From contig NZ_JALDAY010000008.1 of assembly GCF_022698165.1 (NCBI RefSeq), positions 536,372 to 600,371 of the forward strand: a DNA stretch of 64,000 bases, read 5' to 3'. Shown in pieces: positions 8,461 through 16,861 of this stretch; the stretch's first letter is position 1, and each line of letters begins with the position of its first letter. This DNA comes from Streptomyces cylindrosporus (GTDB lineage Bacteria; Actinomycetota; Actinomycetes; Streptomycetales; Streptomycetaceae). Under the pieces are notes generated by a model. It did not search any database. It was not told the origin of the DNA and saw only the letters and a list, made by a program, of their open reading frames with translations. Both the position numbers and the translations under genes were made by a program.

Positions 8461-9753
8461 TCAGTCGTCCGTCAGGAACTCCGAGCTGGAGAAGGTGACC
8501 GCCGGCTTCCGTGACACCAAGGTCTTCCTCGCGCCCGGGTACACGGCCACGGTGTCCTTCGTCTCGCCCAGGTACGTCCGCACCGCCAGGTCCGCCCGCC
8601 CGTCCCCGTCGAAGTCGCCCACCGACAGCACCCTCGTCGTACCCCGGGCCTTCGGGTCGAGGATCACCACGTCCGACGCCGACAGTCCGGTCGTACGGCC
8701 TCGGAACACCCGTAGCCGGGAGCCGCTGGAGACGAGTTCGCTCAGGCCGTCGCCGTCGAAGTCGGCCGCGTCGAGCATGGAGCCGGCGGAGGCGAGGGTG
8801 GCGCGGGTGGGGGTCGGGAGGTCGTAGCGCAGGGACGTTTCCCCCATGCCACCGACCGCCGCGTCCAGCGCCGCGCCCCTGCCGAAGCGGCCGAGGGCGA
8901 CGTCGATGCCGGACGGGAGCGTGGTGCCGGTGCGGGTGGGGCCGTCCGGGCCGCCGAGGACGACGGACGCCTTGCCCGTGCCCTCCGCAGCGCGGACCAC
9001 CAGGTCGTCGTAGCCGTCGCGGTTCACGTCGGCGGCCGGGCCGGTGGGCAGTTCGCCGGGCGAGGGGAGGGGGTCGGTGGCCGCGCGAGGGGCGCCTTTA
9101 CGGCTGAACGGGCCGCGCAGGTAGGTGAGTCGGCCGGCGGACGCGTGCAGGACGAGGTCGTTCGCGCCGTCGCCGTCGAAGTCGCCGCAGACGGGCTGGT
9201 CGGGCCAGTCGTCGCCGAAGCGGGCGCGGGCCGGGACGGTGAGGTGGACGGCGCGGGTCAGGCCGGTGGCGGAGCCGAAGAGGATCTAGAGCGGGACCGG
9301 CGGCTGCCCTTGGCCGTCGTAGGGCGGGTCGGTGGAGACCACGAGGTCGGTGAAGCCGTCCCGGTCGAGGTCGCAGCTCGCCTCCGCGTCGAAGAGGGCG
9401 GGGAGTTGGCCCTTCGTGCGGGCCGCGTACCTGGCGGGGCTCAGCAACTGCCGTGCCCCGGGGGCGAGTCCGTGTGCGCTGCCGTAGACGACGCCGATGC
9501 CCGCGTCGTCGGTGTGGGCGTGCGCCTTCACCAGGTCGTCGAGGACCAGGTCGCGGTGGCCGTCGCCGTTGAAGTCGTCGGCGACCTTGCTGCCCTTGCC
9601 GAGGGGTACGGGGAGCTTGGCGGGGGCGTCCGCGATCCGTACGGGGGTGTGCCCGGGGGCGGCGTCGGGGTGGGTGCCGGGACCGCAGGCGGCGAGGAGC
9701 AGGGCGCCGCACAGGGCAGCCGTCGTACCCGTCCCGCTTCTTCGCAAGCGCAC
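8461..9753 (-). pseudogene. FG-GAP repeat lipoprotein gene (5 of 5) with in-frame TAG
   Basis: The first part (GTG at 9753) encodes a lipoprotein leader with lipobox LLLAAC, then two FG-GAP blades (DDFNGDGHRD, DLDRDGFTD). It stops at a TAG at 9286-9288 after 155 residues. Reading straight on in the same frame without any shift gives ILFGSATGLTR and then all remaining blades (DFDGDGAND, DVNRDGYDD, DFDGDGLSE, DFDGDGRAD) to a natural stop at 8461, 430 residues in all. The break therefore looks like one point mutation, probably CAG to TAG. It could instead be a sequencing error or a suppressed codon. A GTG at 9027 could in principle restart a fragment. Unlike its paralogs it is predicted to be lipid-anchored. 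Confidence 0.8.
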
Positions 9754-9864
9754 CGTTCACCTCGTCAGCACCTTCGACAACGACCGGCCCATGATGCCCG
9801 CGCCGACGGGTCGGCGGCACCCTTCGGGTGGGCCGTTGTCAGTGGGGCGCGGCACAGTGGAGGT

Positions 9865-10290
9865 ATGGATCCGGACGGACGGAAGTTCCTGGGCCGGGGA
9901 CGCGTGGCGACCCGGCTGCCCGCGCAGGACCTGGAGCGGGCGCGGCGGTTCTACTCGGAGGTGCTCGGGCTGGAGCCGGTGGACGAGCGGCCGGGCGGGC
10001 TGCTGTACCGGTGCGGGGGAGCGGACTTCGCGCTCTACCGGTCGACCGGGGTCTCGCCCGGCACCTTCACGCAGATGGGGTGGGAGGTGGAGGACCTGGA
10101 GTCGGTCGTGGCGGACCTGCGGCGGCGCGGGGTGGTCTTCGAGGAGGTGGATGTGCCCGGCTTCCGTACGGAGGGCGGGATCGCCGAGATAGCGGGGAAC
10201 TACCCGAGCAAGGGGTACAGCGGCGAGCGCGCGGCCTGGTTCCACGACAGCGAGGGGAACCTGCTGGGGATCGGCGAGCCCGTGTCCTGA
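9865..10290 (+). CDS. VOC-family (glyoxalase/dioxygenase-like) protein
   Basis: Protein of 141 residues from the ATG at 9865. It has the vicinal-oxygen-chelate pattern: ATRLPAQDLERARRFYSEVLGL at the N-terminus, a central LYRCGGADFALYRS strand pair, and a second half ending AAWFHDSEGNLLGIGE, where the His and Glu are typical metal-side positions. Such proteins are metal-dependent lyases, dioxygenases or resistance proteins; the substrate cannot be told. The GGAGG is only 1 nt from the ATG, so the GTG at 9904, which gives the canonical VATRLPAQDLERARRFY start, is a real alternative. It is monocistronic, divergent from the FG-GAP array and ends in a terminator. Confidence 0.75.
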   Translation: MDPDGRKFLGRGRVATRLPAQDLERARRFYSEVLGLEPVDERPGGLLYRCGGADFALYRSTGVSPGTFTQMGWEVEDLESVVADLRRRGVVFEEVDVPGFRTEGGIAEIAGNYPSKGYSGERAAWFHDSEGNLLGIGEPVS

Positions 10291-10318
10291 GCGCGGCGCC
10301 GGGCACCGCGCTCAGGAC
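10284..10318. terminator. Bidirectional terminator
   Basis: GTCCTGAGCGCGG (10284-10296) pairs with CCGCGCTCAGGAC (10306-10318) across a 9-nt loop. It overlaps the VOC stop codon and separates it from the convergent end of the tail module. Confidence 0.8.
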
Positions 10319-10324
10319 CACGGC

Positions 10325-10579
10325 TCATCGGCCCACCGTCTCCCACAGGGCGACCCCGAGCGCCGTGCACGAGGTCACCGCGGCGAGGGACGGCAGCGGC
10401 CAGCGGGCGCGTTCGAGGGCTTCGAGGCGGTCCTCGTGCTCGCCGAGGGTCTTGTCGGTCTGGTCGGCGCGCTGGAGCAGCAGGGCCAGGTCACCGCGGG
10501 TGGTGGCGAAGCCGACGTCGACGGAGCGACGCAGCCGCTCCAGCTCCAGGGCGACCCCTTCGGCCTCCCGGATGGTCAT
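10325..10579 (-). CDS. Small coiled-coil plus membrane protein, holin-like
   Basis: Protein of 84 residues, last gene of the tail module. The first 55 residues are a charged helix with heptad character (ELERLRRSVDVGF, RADQTDKTLGEHEDRLEALERA). One hydrophobic segment follows (LPSLAAVTSCTALGVALW). An ATG with GAGGAG upstream fixes the start. A short protein with one membrane segment next to an amidase is the usual place for a holin or lysis regulator in actinophages. The family is not recognised from sequence, and classical holins usually have the membrane part first, so holin is an inference from position. Confidence 0.6.
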   Translation of the reverse strand: MTIREAEGVALELERLRRSVDVGFATTRGDLALLLQRADQTDKTLGEHEDRLEALERARWPLPSLAAVTSCTALGVALWETVGR

Positions 10580-10669
10580 GGCGGCGGCTCCTCTCTACGG
10601 GTCGGGTCTTTCATGCCAGCTCCTTTCGTTTCCTTTCCCAGGACTCCCACGACGGTTTCCTCACGTGTG

Positions 10670-11521
10670 TCACACCCGCGGCACCCGCAGCCTCGCCCAG
10701 CTCGTGGCGCCCGGGACGCCGTCCGCGTCCGCGCCGCCGTAGCCGAGCTTGTGCTGCCAGGCCGCGTACGAGCGGCGGTCGGCGGCCGTCCAGGTGGGGC
10801 CGGGGCCGACCTCGTAGCGGCCGCAGCCCTCCGCGACCAGGCGGCGGCCCATCGCCGTGATGACGGCGCTGCGGCGGCCGGTGGTGAAGAAGGCGGCGCC
10901 CGGGAAGGGCTCGTACGCGCTCGCCGGACCGCCGTTGCCGAGCCGTCCGGCGACACGCGCCCGCATCGACGGCATCGAGAAGTCCGGGTCGACCTTGCGG
11001 GTCGTCCACTCCTTGTGGCCGATCACCCGGCCCGAACTCCAGCCGTGCGCACGGCAGACGGCCGCCGCGACCTTCTCCACGGCCGTCAACTGGGCCTCGG
11101 GGTAGGGGTCCTTGCCGTTGCCCAGGTTCTCGATCTCGAAGCCGTAGAAGTGGGCGTTGCCGTCGACCGCGTCCGCACCCGGCCGGGACGGCAGGGCCCT
11201 CGCGTCGCGTACGGCGTCGTAGACGGCCCGCGAGCCGGCGCCCGCGTGGTTGGTGCGGCCGTAGCCGACGAGGTGGACCGTGCCGTCCTTGGCGATGACG
11301 GCGACGCACAGCGGGCCGGGCAGGTCGGGGCGGCCGGTGCGGCACAGGGTGACGCTGTTCGTGCCGGCCGTGTGGTGCAGCATCACGCCGGCCACCGGGC
11401 CCCAGGCGCCGACGGCGTTGCGGTTGTGGGTGGACCAGTCGCCGTGCTCGACGACCGTGACACCCGCCGCGCGCAGTGCGGCGCGGAAGGCGGTGGCGGA
11501 CAGGGGTGCGGACGCGGTCAT
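10670..11521 (-). CDS. Phage-type N-acetylmuramoyl-L-alanine amidase (endolysin)
   Basis: Protein of 283 residues. The N-terminal Amidase_2 domain (about residues 25-190) shows zinc ligands in VMLHHTAG (His49/50) and GHKEWTTRKVDPD (His169, Asp178), with the FEIENLG strand between. The C-terminal about 60 residues (WTAADRRSYAAWQHKLGY to DGVPGATSWARLRVP) are a wall-binding domain of the kind seen in Streptomyces phage endolysins. It would cleave the amide bond between MurNAc and L-Ala. There is no signal peptide, so release needs a holin. The ATG at 11521 has GGAGG 6 nt upstream and overlaps the stop of the 64-residue gene (ATGA), implying translational coupling. Confidence 0.9.
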   Translation of the reverse strand: MTASAPLSATAFRAALRAAGVTVVEHGDWSTHNRNAVGAWGPVAGVMLHHTAGTNSVTLCRTGRPDLPGPLCVAVIAKDGTVHLVGYGRTNHAGAGSRAVYDAVRDARALPSRPGADAVDGNAHFYGFEIENLGNGKDPYPEAQLTAVEKVAAAVCRAHGWSSGRVIGHKEWTTRKVDPDFSMPSMRARVAGRLGNGGPASAYEPFPGAAFFTTGRRSAVITAMGRRLVAEGCGRYEVGPGPTWTAADRRSYAAWQHKLGYGGADADGVPGATSWARLRVPRV

Positions 11522-11712
11522 ACGGCACCTCCGTCCACCGCTTCGGCCCACTCGACGCCGGTCTCCTCCGGCCCCGCGGCCGCCGGCTCCTCCCCGGCGG
11601 TCCCGTCCGTGACGGTGACCGTCACCGGGGTGACGACCACGACCTCCGTGGCCGTGTCGGACGTCGTGCCGGCCGCCGTGCCGGGACTCGTCTCGGACGT
11701 CGTCTCAGACAT
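11518..11712 (-). CDS. Small Thr/Val/Glu-rich protein in tail module
   Basis: Protein of 64 residues, acidic and rich in Thr (TSETSPGTAAGTTSDTATE), with a beta-prone VVVVTPVTVTVTD stretch. Its ATG overlaps the end of the 800-residue hub-like gene and its TGA overlaps the amidase ATG, so it is locked into the operon. No domain is recognised. Tail modules of actinophages often carry a tiny protein at this spot between tail-tip and lysis genes, with no known role. Confidence 0.6.
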   Translation of the reverse strand: MSETTSETSPGTAAGTTSDTATEVVVVTPVTVTVTDGTAGEEPAAAGPEETGVEWAEAVDGGAV

Positions 11713-14107
11713 GTGCCCCCTCCTCGATCTCGCCCCAGGTCAGGCCCGACGCGGTCAGGGCCGCCAGCGTCGGGAAGGCGGCGGTGACCGAGGCGTACGT
11801 CGCACGGGTCACGGGCGCCGGGTCGCTCGGCGGGTCCGGCGTGAGCCCGGAGTCGGCGGGCAGGGCGCCGGGGTCCATGCCGCGCAGGGTCAGGGTCTGC
11901 TGGACACCGCCCTCTGCGGTGGCGGCGGTGCGGATGCCGACGACCCAGGCGAGGGTGTCGAGTTCCGCGCCGGTGGTGTCCACGACCCGTACCGCGTCGC
12001 CGAGTTGGATGCGGGGGTCGTAGAGGACGTCCACGTCGCCGATGACCGGCACCGGCAGGACGCCCGCCGCGCGCATGGCCCGCGCGAGCCCGGCCGCCGA
12101 GTCGGCGTCCTGCACCCAGTCCGTCGCGTCGGCGGTGTACTCCTGGCGGCCGTAGAACCTCTCGCTGGCCACGCCGTCCGGGTCGTTCGCCGGGTCGTCG
12201 AGCAGGGCGATGGCGTCGCGGTCCACCGGATCGGCGCCGGGCTTGAGCGTCTGGAGGTAGAACGACGGCTTGCCGGCCGTGGTGACCGTGTACAGGGTCT
12301 GGCTGCTGCGGTTGCCGTACCGGACGACCAGGTAGCCGTCCTCGCGCCGGACGAGCATGTCCACCATGCCCTTGACGGCGGTGCCGCCCGAAGGGCTGGT
12401 GCCGAAGCGGACGTTGGTGCCGGGCGTGGCGCCGGTGTCGTCGTCGGTGCCGGGCGGGCTGATGTCGTACTCCTCGTCGGACATCAGGTACTTGACGGTG
12501 GTGGTCTTCCCCGGCTGGAGCACCCGGATCACGTCGTCCTGGAGGGTGGTCCCGGAGATGGCGCCGATGCCCGTCCAGTCCTTGTAGGGCTGGGTGCAGT
12601 AGTTGCGGCAGGCGTCGATCTCCTCCGTCGCGGTCAGGGAGGCGATCTCCCGGACGCTGGTCAGGGTGAGGTCGGGGGCGGCGGGCCGCTCGGCGAACCG
12701 GGTGTGGTTGCGCCAGCGGAAGACGCCCCGCTCGTCGAGCTCGGCGGTGGACATGCTTGCCTTGGCGATCTGCGAGATCACCTCCCACTGGGAGCCGGAG
12801 ACCCGGGGCAGCGTGGTCGACGGCAGGATCACGTCGTCGAGTTCGACGCCCTTGGTCCAGGTCTGCGCGAACTCGGCGGCCGTCGGCATCGCGGCCAGCC
12901 CGCCGGTGACCTGGAGGCACTCGGCCGGCAGGTCGGTGTAGAGGGTGACCTGGCTCAGCTCGGAGGCCGGCTGCAGTGCCGAGGGATCGGTGAACGTGCC
13001 CGCACCGCCGACGAGTTGGGTGCCGTCGGGCGCGGTGAGCCGCGGCTGCACCGTCGGGTACACGCTGCTGGAGCCGCCGCTCAGGTCGAGGAACGCGCCG
13101 ATGTGCCAGACGCCCCGCTGGACGAGCGCGGGCCAGGTCCACTGGAAGGTCCAGCCGGCCGAGTTGTCCATGGAGGCGATCCGCAGCCACTGCTCGGCGA
13201 AGTTCACGTCCAGCTTGAGATAGCCGGTGTTGGAGCCGTTCCGGTTCAGCTCCAGCTGGACGATCACCCGGTCGCCGGCGCCGATCCCGTCGTCGCCGGA
13301 CGTGCTGTCGTACCGCACGGAGTTGTTCACCCACACCTCGGCGAACATCCGGCTGCCGGGCACGGTCACCCGACTCCTCGGGAACCAACTCGCCTTCACC
13401 TGCGGCTGCTTGGGCACCAGTGCCAGCTCGTGCGGGGCGCCCTCGCGGGCGAAGGTGTACGTCGTCGGGTCGGGCAGGATCTCCGGCTGGCCGTACGGCG
13501 TGGCGAACCCGCCGTGCAGCGTGGCGTACACCAGGGTCAGCGGCCTGCCCTCGGCGAAGTCCGGGTAGCGGGGCGGCGGACAGGCGTACAGGCCGCCCTG
13601 GCGCAGCAGTTCGGAGACGCACCAGGTCGCCGAGGCGACCGGGCGCTGCCAGTAGAAACCGGCGTACGGCTTCGGCAGCACGGCGGGACCGCGCAGCCGT
13701 TCGGCGCCGTCGAGGGCGGTGACCTGGAGCGAGTCGGTACCGGAGGCGGCGGAGCGGGAGCGGACGGTGCCGCGGAACGCGGGCAGCGTGGCCGTCGTAC
13801 CCGGGCCGCCCTCGTGCACGACCGACTGTCCCGGCCGGGCGAGGTCGCCGGTTGTGCGGTCGGCCCACGGCGAGTACAGCTGGGGCGCCGACTGCCCGCC
13901 GGTACCGGAGAGTTGGACCTGGAGCTGGGCCGCGGACGAACCCGAGAACGCGCGCATCGCGGCGGGCAGGTCGGTCGCGTACGACCGCTCCAGCTGCCAG
14001 GACTGCACCTGCGCGGAGACGTCCTCGCCGCCGAGCCGGGTGGTGTGCCGGACGGTCCGCTCACCCGCGGTGAGTGCCGCCGCGGTGGCGTCGTCAGCCT
14101 GCTGCAC
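11705..14107 (-). CDS. Tail-tip/baseplate hub-like protein
   Basis: Protein of 800 residues. The N-terminal part (EDVSAQVQSWQLERSYATDLP) resembles hub-type beta domains. A middle region (about residues 270-375) with PVRYDSTSGDD-like strands, QWLRIASMDNSAGWTF and SSSVYPTVQPRL looks like a lectin/LamG-type jelly roll inserted in the hub. The C-terminal third (TDWVQDADSAAGLARAMRAAG, IQLGDAVRVVDTTGAELDTLAWVVGIR) is the pattern of the fourth hub domain in siphovirus tail-tip proteins. It overlaps the distal-tail gene at its start and the small gene at its end. It most likely forms the tail tip and may carry host binding. Exact family assignment is inference; siphovirus context makes the structural role solid. 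Confidence 0.75.
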   Translation of the reverse strand: MQQADDATAAALTAGERTVRHTTRLGGEDVSAQVQSWQLERSYATDLPAAMRAFSGSSAAQLQVQLSGTGGQSAPQLYSPWADRTTGDLARPGQSVVHEGGPGTTATLPAFRGTVRSRSAASGTDSLQVTALDGAERLRGPAVLPKPYAGFYWQRPVASATWCVSELLRQGGLYACPPPRYPDFAEGRPLTLVYATLHGGFATPYGQPEILPDPTTYTFAREGAPHELALVPKQPQVKASWFPRSRVTVPGSRMFAEVWVNNSVRYDSTSGDDGIGAGDRVIVQLELNRNGSNTGYLKLDVNFAEQWLRIASMDNSAGWTFQWTWPALVQRGVWHIGAFLDLSGGSSSVYPTVQPRLTAPDGTQLVGGAGTFTDPSALQPASELSQVTLYTDLPAECLQVTGGLAAMPTAAEFAQTWTKGVELDDVILPSTTLPRVSGSQWEVISQIAKASMSTAELDERGVFRWRNHTRFAERPAAPDLTLTSVREIASLTATEEIDACRNYCTQPYKDWTGIGAISGTTLQDDVIRVLQPGKTTTVKYLMSDEEYDISPPGTDDDTGATPGTNVRFGTSPSGGTAVKGMVDMLVRREDGYLVVRYGNRSSQTLYTVTTAGKPSFYLQTLKPGADPVDRDAIALLDDPANDPDGVASERFYGRQEYTADATDWVQDADSAAGLARAMRAAGVLPVPVIGDVDVLYDPRIQLGDAVRVVDTTGAELDTLAWVVGIRTAATAEGGVQQTLTLRGMDPGALPADSGLTPDPPSDPAPVTRATYASVTAAFPTLAALTASGLTWGEIEEGAHV

Positions 14108-14927
14108 CGGACACCTCCACCAGGTCGAGGCTCATGCTGCGGTACGGCAGCGGGCGGCCCGGGGTGTCGCTGTAGCCGGTGACGGACATCGGGGGCAGCC
14201 CGTCGCCGGGGACGCCGTCGGCGGCCGTACCGCCGTAGGTGAAGCAGGCGCCGGCGAGGGAGTAGGTGCCGGCCGTGCCCGGCTTCGCGGTGGGGGTGGC
14301 GTAGGCGGCGCCGGCCGGGACGGTGCCGGAGACGAGGGAGCCGGCGGCGCTCGTGGTGCCGAGGTACGTCCCGTCGGCCTTCTTGAAGTCGATGCCGACG
14401 CTCTCCGTGGCGAGGGCGGCGATGGCGGTCGGCGCCTGGAAGGAGACCGAAAGGCCGGGTGAGACGGGGAAGTTGCCGCCGGTTCCGGTGCAACGCCAGG
14501 CGACGACACTGCTGTTGTCGGCGGCGGTGAAGGTGAACGTGCCGGGGGCGGTCGTACTCTCGGCGACCGTGCCGGTCGTGGTCCTGAACCACTGGGCGAG
14601 CCCGGTGAGGTCCGTCGCGCCGGGGGTGCCGAGGCCGGCGGCCTGGGCGGGGGAGAGGACGTTCCCGGCGGCCGGGTCGACGACGTACACCGGGCCCGGC
14701 CCGTCGACGCGGCGGGCGATGCGGTCGAGGACGCGGGCGTGCGCCGGGGCGAGCAGGTCCCAGGACAGCTTGAGGCGTCGTACCGGGGACTGGTTACGGG
14801 TGACGGTGACCCGGCCGCCGAGCGACTTGAACTCCGTGACGCCCAGGTCGGCGCTGCGGTCGTAGGACTTGGCGGCCTGATCGATCTCGGTCATGGCACC
14901 GGGCGGGCCGATCCAGAGGTTTCCCAT
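14094..14927 (-). CDS. Distal tail (Dit)-like protein
   Basis: Protein of 277 residues. The N-terminal MGNLWIGPPGAM and the SLGGRVTVTRNQSPVRRLKLSWDLL segment are typical of distal tail or minor tail proteins that follow the tape measure in actinophages. The rest is Thr/Gly/Ala-rich and beta-strand prone (TGTVAESTTAPGTFTFTAAD), with YRSMSLDLVEV at the end, consistent with an inserted carbohydrate-binding-like domain. The ATG at 14927 has AGGAG upstream. It overlaps the hub gene by 14 nt. Place in the operon (tape measure, then this, then hub) is exactly that of siphovirus Dit genes. Confidence 0.7.
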   Translation of the reverse strand: MGNLWIGPPGAMTEIDQAAKSYDRSADLGVTEFKSLGGRVTVTRNQSPVRRLKLSWDLLAPAHARVLDRIARRVDGPGPVYVVDPAAGNVLSPAQAAGLGTPGATDLTGLAQWFRTTTGTVAESTTAPGTFTFTAADNSSVVAWRCTGTGGNFPVSPGLSVSFQAPTAIAALATESVGIDFKKADGTYLGTTSAAGSLVSGTVPAGAAYATPTAKPGTAGTYSLAGACFTYGGTAADGVPGDGLPPMSVTGYSDTPGRPLPYRSMSLDLVEVSGAAG

Positions 14928-14974
14928 GGGGGCTCCTGAGGGGGCTGGGTGGTGGCTGAGGGCATGCGGGCATG

Positions 14975-15001
14975 AAAAAAGCCGACGGGTGCAAACCGTC
15001 G
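14975..15001 (-). terminator. Intrinsic terminator with T-tract inside the tail operon
   Basis: On the minus strand CGACGG (15001-14996), loop TTTGCAC, CCGTCG (14988-14983) and a C lead to a run of six T (14980-14975). It follows the tape-measure stop and precedes the distal-tail gene. A T-tract terminator is uncommon in Streptomyces chromosomal genes and fits phage ancestry; partial read-through would lower tail-tip expression. Confidence 0.65.
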
Positions 15002-15023
15002 ACCGAGGGGTGGAGGCGTTGAA

Positions 15024-16082
15024 CTACCGGCGGGCGAGCTGCCGTTGGCCCAGGAACACGGCCCGTGCGATCTCCTGTGAGTCGACCTGTACGACGACCG
15101 GGCGGTCGGCGAGCTTCTCGACCGCCGCCGTGAGCGTGCGCAGTCCGCCGCCGTGGCCGAGCATCCGCTCCAGCCTGGACAGCGGGATGACGGCCTCGTT
15201 CTCGCCGGCCTCGCCGAGCAGGGCGAGGGTGCCGCCCGGGCGGGCTGTGACGACGCCGCCGGTGGCGAGGTGCGGGACGGGGACGTGCAGCCGCGGGAAG
15301 CCGAAGGAACGGCCGCCGAACTTCGGTACCCAGTCGGGGATGCTGATGTGGATGCCGGCCAGGGCGCCGAGCAGGCCGTTGAGGGCGGTGGCGAGGCCGG
15401 TCATCGGCGCGAGCATGGCGTTGCCGAGCCCCCGCAGCAGCGGGCCGGCGTTCCGCACCAGCCCGCCGACCGCCGACCCGATGTGCTTCATGGCGTACGA
15501 GACGCCCTTCTGCAGCAGGGCGGTGATCTTGTCCATGTTGACGAACTGCGCGATGAGAGGCGTGAGAAGCGTCATCACCAGGCCGAACGGGTTCGCGGCC
15601 ATGGCGAGGTTGAGCCCCTTCTGTGCGAGCGACGCCCCCTTGAGCCCCTTCCCGAGCCCGCCCATGGACTTGCCGCCCACGTCGGCGTTCTTCGCGGCCT
15701 TCCCTACCGACTTCTCCACGGCGTCGGCCTGCTGCTTGACCCCCTTCAGCTCGCTGTGGGCGCCCTTGGCGGCGGACTTGAGCCGGTCGAAGGAGGACTT
15801 GAGCCTGTCGGTACCGGTACGGGCCTTGCCCAGACCGGTGTCGCTCTGGGTCGCGTTGGTCCTCAGCCTGCCGAGGGAGGTGTTCAGCTGGTCGGTGCCG
15901 GTCCTGACCCTGGCCAGGGCCGGAGTGACCTGCCCGGCCGTCGACTTGACCCGGCTCACGGCTGAGTCGGCGCTGCCGGCGGCCTGCCGCAGGGCGCCGA
16001 CACCGCCGGCCGCCTGCCCCAGAGCCGTACGGAATCTGCCCAGGCCGGCGCTGGCCTGGTTCAGTGAGTTCGCGAGAGCCAC
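15024..16082 (-). CDS. Tail tape-measure protein (short)
   Basis: Protein of 352 residues starting at a GTG. The first about 140 residues are repetitive coiled coil (RVRTGTDQLNTSLGRLRTNATQ, GKARTGTDRLKSSFDRLKSAAK). A hydrophobic stretch follows (NLAMAANPFGLVMTLLTPL, about residues 158-185). The C-terminus carries the tape-measure hallmark HLATGGVVTARPGGTLALLGEAGENEAVIPLSRL. The tape measure sets tail length. Siphovirus tape measures are commonly 800-1500 residues or more, so by the usual rule of about 1.5 angstrom per residue this would give a tail of only about 50 nm. It is followed by an intrinsic terminator. Confidence 0.85.
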   Translation of the reverse strand: MALANSLNQASAGLGRFRTALGQAAGGVGALRQAAGSADSAVSRVKSTAGQVTPALARVRTGTDQLNTSLGRLRTNATQSDTGLGKARTGTDRLKSSFDRLKSAAKGAHSELKGVKQQADAVEKSVGKAAKNADVGGKSMGGLGKGLKGASLAQKGLNLAMAANPFGLVMTLLTPLIAQFVNMDKITALLQKGVSYAMKHIGSAVGGLVRNAGPLLRGLGNAMLAPMTGLATALNGLLGALAGIHISIPDWVPKFGGRSFGFPRLHVPVPHLATGGVVTARPGGTLALLGEAGENEAVIPLSRLERMLGHGGGLRTLTAAVEKLADRPVVVQVDSQEIARAVFLGQRQLARR

Positions 16083-16092
16083 GATGCGTCGT

Positions 16093-16141
16093 CTCCTTGT
16101 CTCGTTTCCTTGTCTCGTTTCCTTGTTTCCCTGTTTCCCTG
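16093..16141 (-). repeat. Short tandem repeat ahead of tape-measure gene
   Basis: Repeats of the unit CCTTGTCTCGTTT on the plus strand (minus strand AAACGAGACAAGG) followed by shorter TTTCCCTG units lie in the gap between the coiled-coil protein gene and the tape-measure start. The AAGGAGAC copy nearest the GTG is the likely ribosome-binding site; the extra copies are decoy-like A/G-rich repeats. Low-complexity slippage is the simplest origin. Confidence 0.6.
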
Positions 16142-16160
16142 GGTGTTGAGGCGAGGGTGT

Positions 16161-16748
16161 TCAGAGGGCGCGTTCGAGCAGCCGGACCCGTTCTTCGAGC
16201 CTGGCGAGGTTCGCTCCGGCGCGGGAGGCGCTGTCGGCGGCCCTGCGGGCGCTGCCGTTGGCGCTGCGCAGCAGGTTGTCGGCGCGCTCGGCGTCCTTCT
16301 TCGCCTTCTCGGCGACCTCCTGTGCCTGACGGGAGGCGGACTTGGCGCGATCAACTTGGTGTTTCAGGTTCTGCTCGAACTCCGCGACGCGGCTCTTCTC
16401 CTCTTCTCGCGCCAGCCGCGCGGCCTCTTCTTCCCGACGTTCCCTCTCCTCCTTCGCCTCGGCCTTCCGGGCGTCGCTCCTGCCGTGGACCAGGTACTGG
16501 AGCGACAGCTTCGGGAAGAGCTGCTTGCCCGCGAAGGACAGGCCCTTCTCGTCGTACTTGAGAAGAGACGTGTCGACCTTCAGGAACTGGCCGCCCATGG
16601 TGACGAGTTGTGCCTGGATGTCCTTCGTCCACTCGGCTTTGAGCGCGGGCAGCTGGGACGAGAGGAAGGACGTCGTCGTCTGCTGGGCCTGTTGCGCGGC
16701 CAGGGACCGCACCTGACTCGGGTCGTAGGGAACGGGTTGTGAACCCAT
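16161..16748 (-). CDS. Coiled-coil protein of the tail module
   Basis: Protein of 195 residues from an ATG with a perfect AAGGAGG 5 nt upstream. After an N-terminal globular-looking part (about 1-95, PVPYDPSQVRSLAAQQAQQTTT and FAGKQLFPKLSLQYLV) the rest is a long charged coiled coil (RKAEAKEERERREEEAARLAREEEK, then RAKSASRQAQEVAEKAKKDAERADNLL). No enzyme motif is seen. Its place directly before the tape measure and the helical content suggest a structural or assembly role, but it could be a cargo or accessory gene. I do not recognise a family. Confidence 0.65.
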   Translation of the reverse strand: MGSQPVPYDPSQVRSLAAQQAQQTTTSFLSSQLPALKAEWTKDIQAQLVTMGGQFLKVDTSLLKYDEKGLSFAGKQLFPKLSLQYLVHGRSDARKAEAKEERERREEEAARLAREEEKSRVAEFEQNLKHQVDRAKSASRQAQEVAEKAKKDAERADNLLRSANGSARRAADSASRAGANLARLEERVRLLERAL

Positions 16749-16803
16749 GGAACCTCCTTGAAGGGACGATCGCGAAGGGACGTTCGTGCAGGGCGATGGC
16801 GCG

Positions 16804-16833
16804 AAAAACCCCTGACCGGATCTCGGACAGGGG
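16804..16833 (-). terminator. Intrinsic terminator with T-tract
   Basis: On the minus strand CCCCTG (16833-16828), A-mismatch, CGG pairs back to CCG and CAGGGG (16814-16809), followed by five T (16808-16804). It lies between the DUF3592 gene and the coiled-coil gene and splits the tail operon a second time. Confidence 0.65.
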
Positions 16834-16861
16834 CGGTAGGAGACGCCTGGATGCCTGCCGG

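Noticed and set aside
9286..9288. Frameshift as cause of the FG-GAP gene 5 break
   Set aside because: The reading frame is the same on both sides of the TAG, so it is a nonsense codon, not an indel.
10436..14182. 1248-codon plus-strand open frame across the tail module
   Set aside because: Antisense to hub and amidase genes, with Arg/Gly/Ala-rich composition typical of GC-rich shadows.
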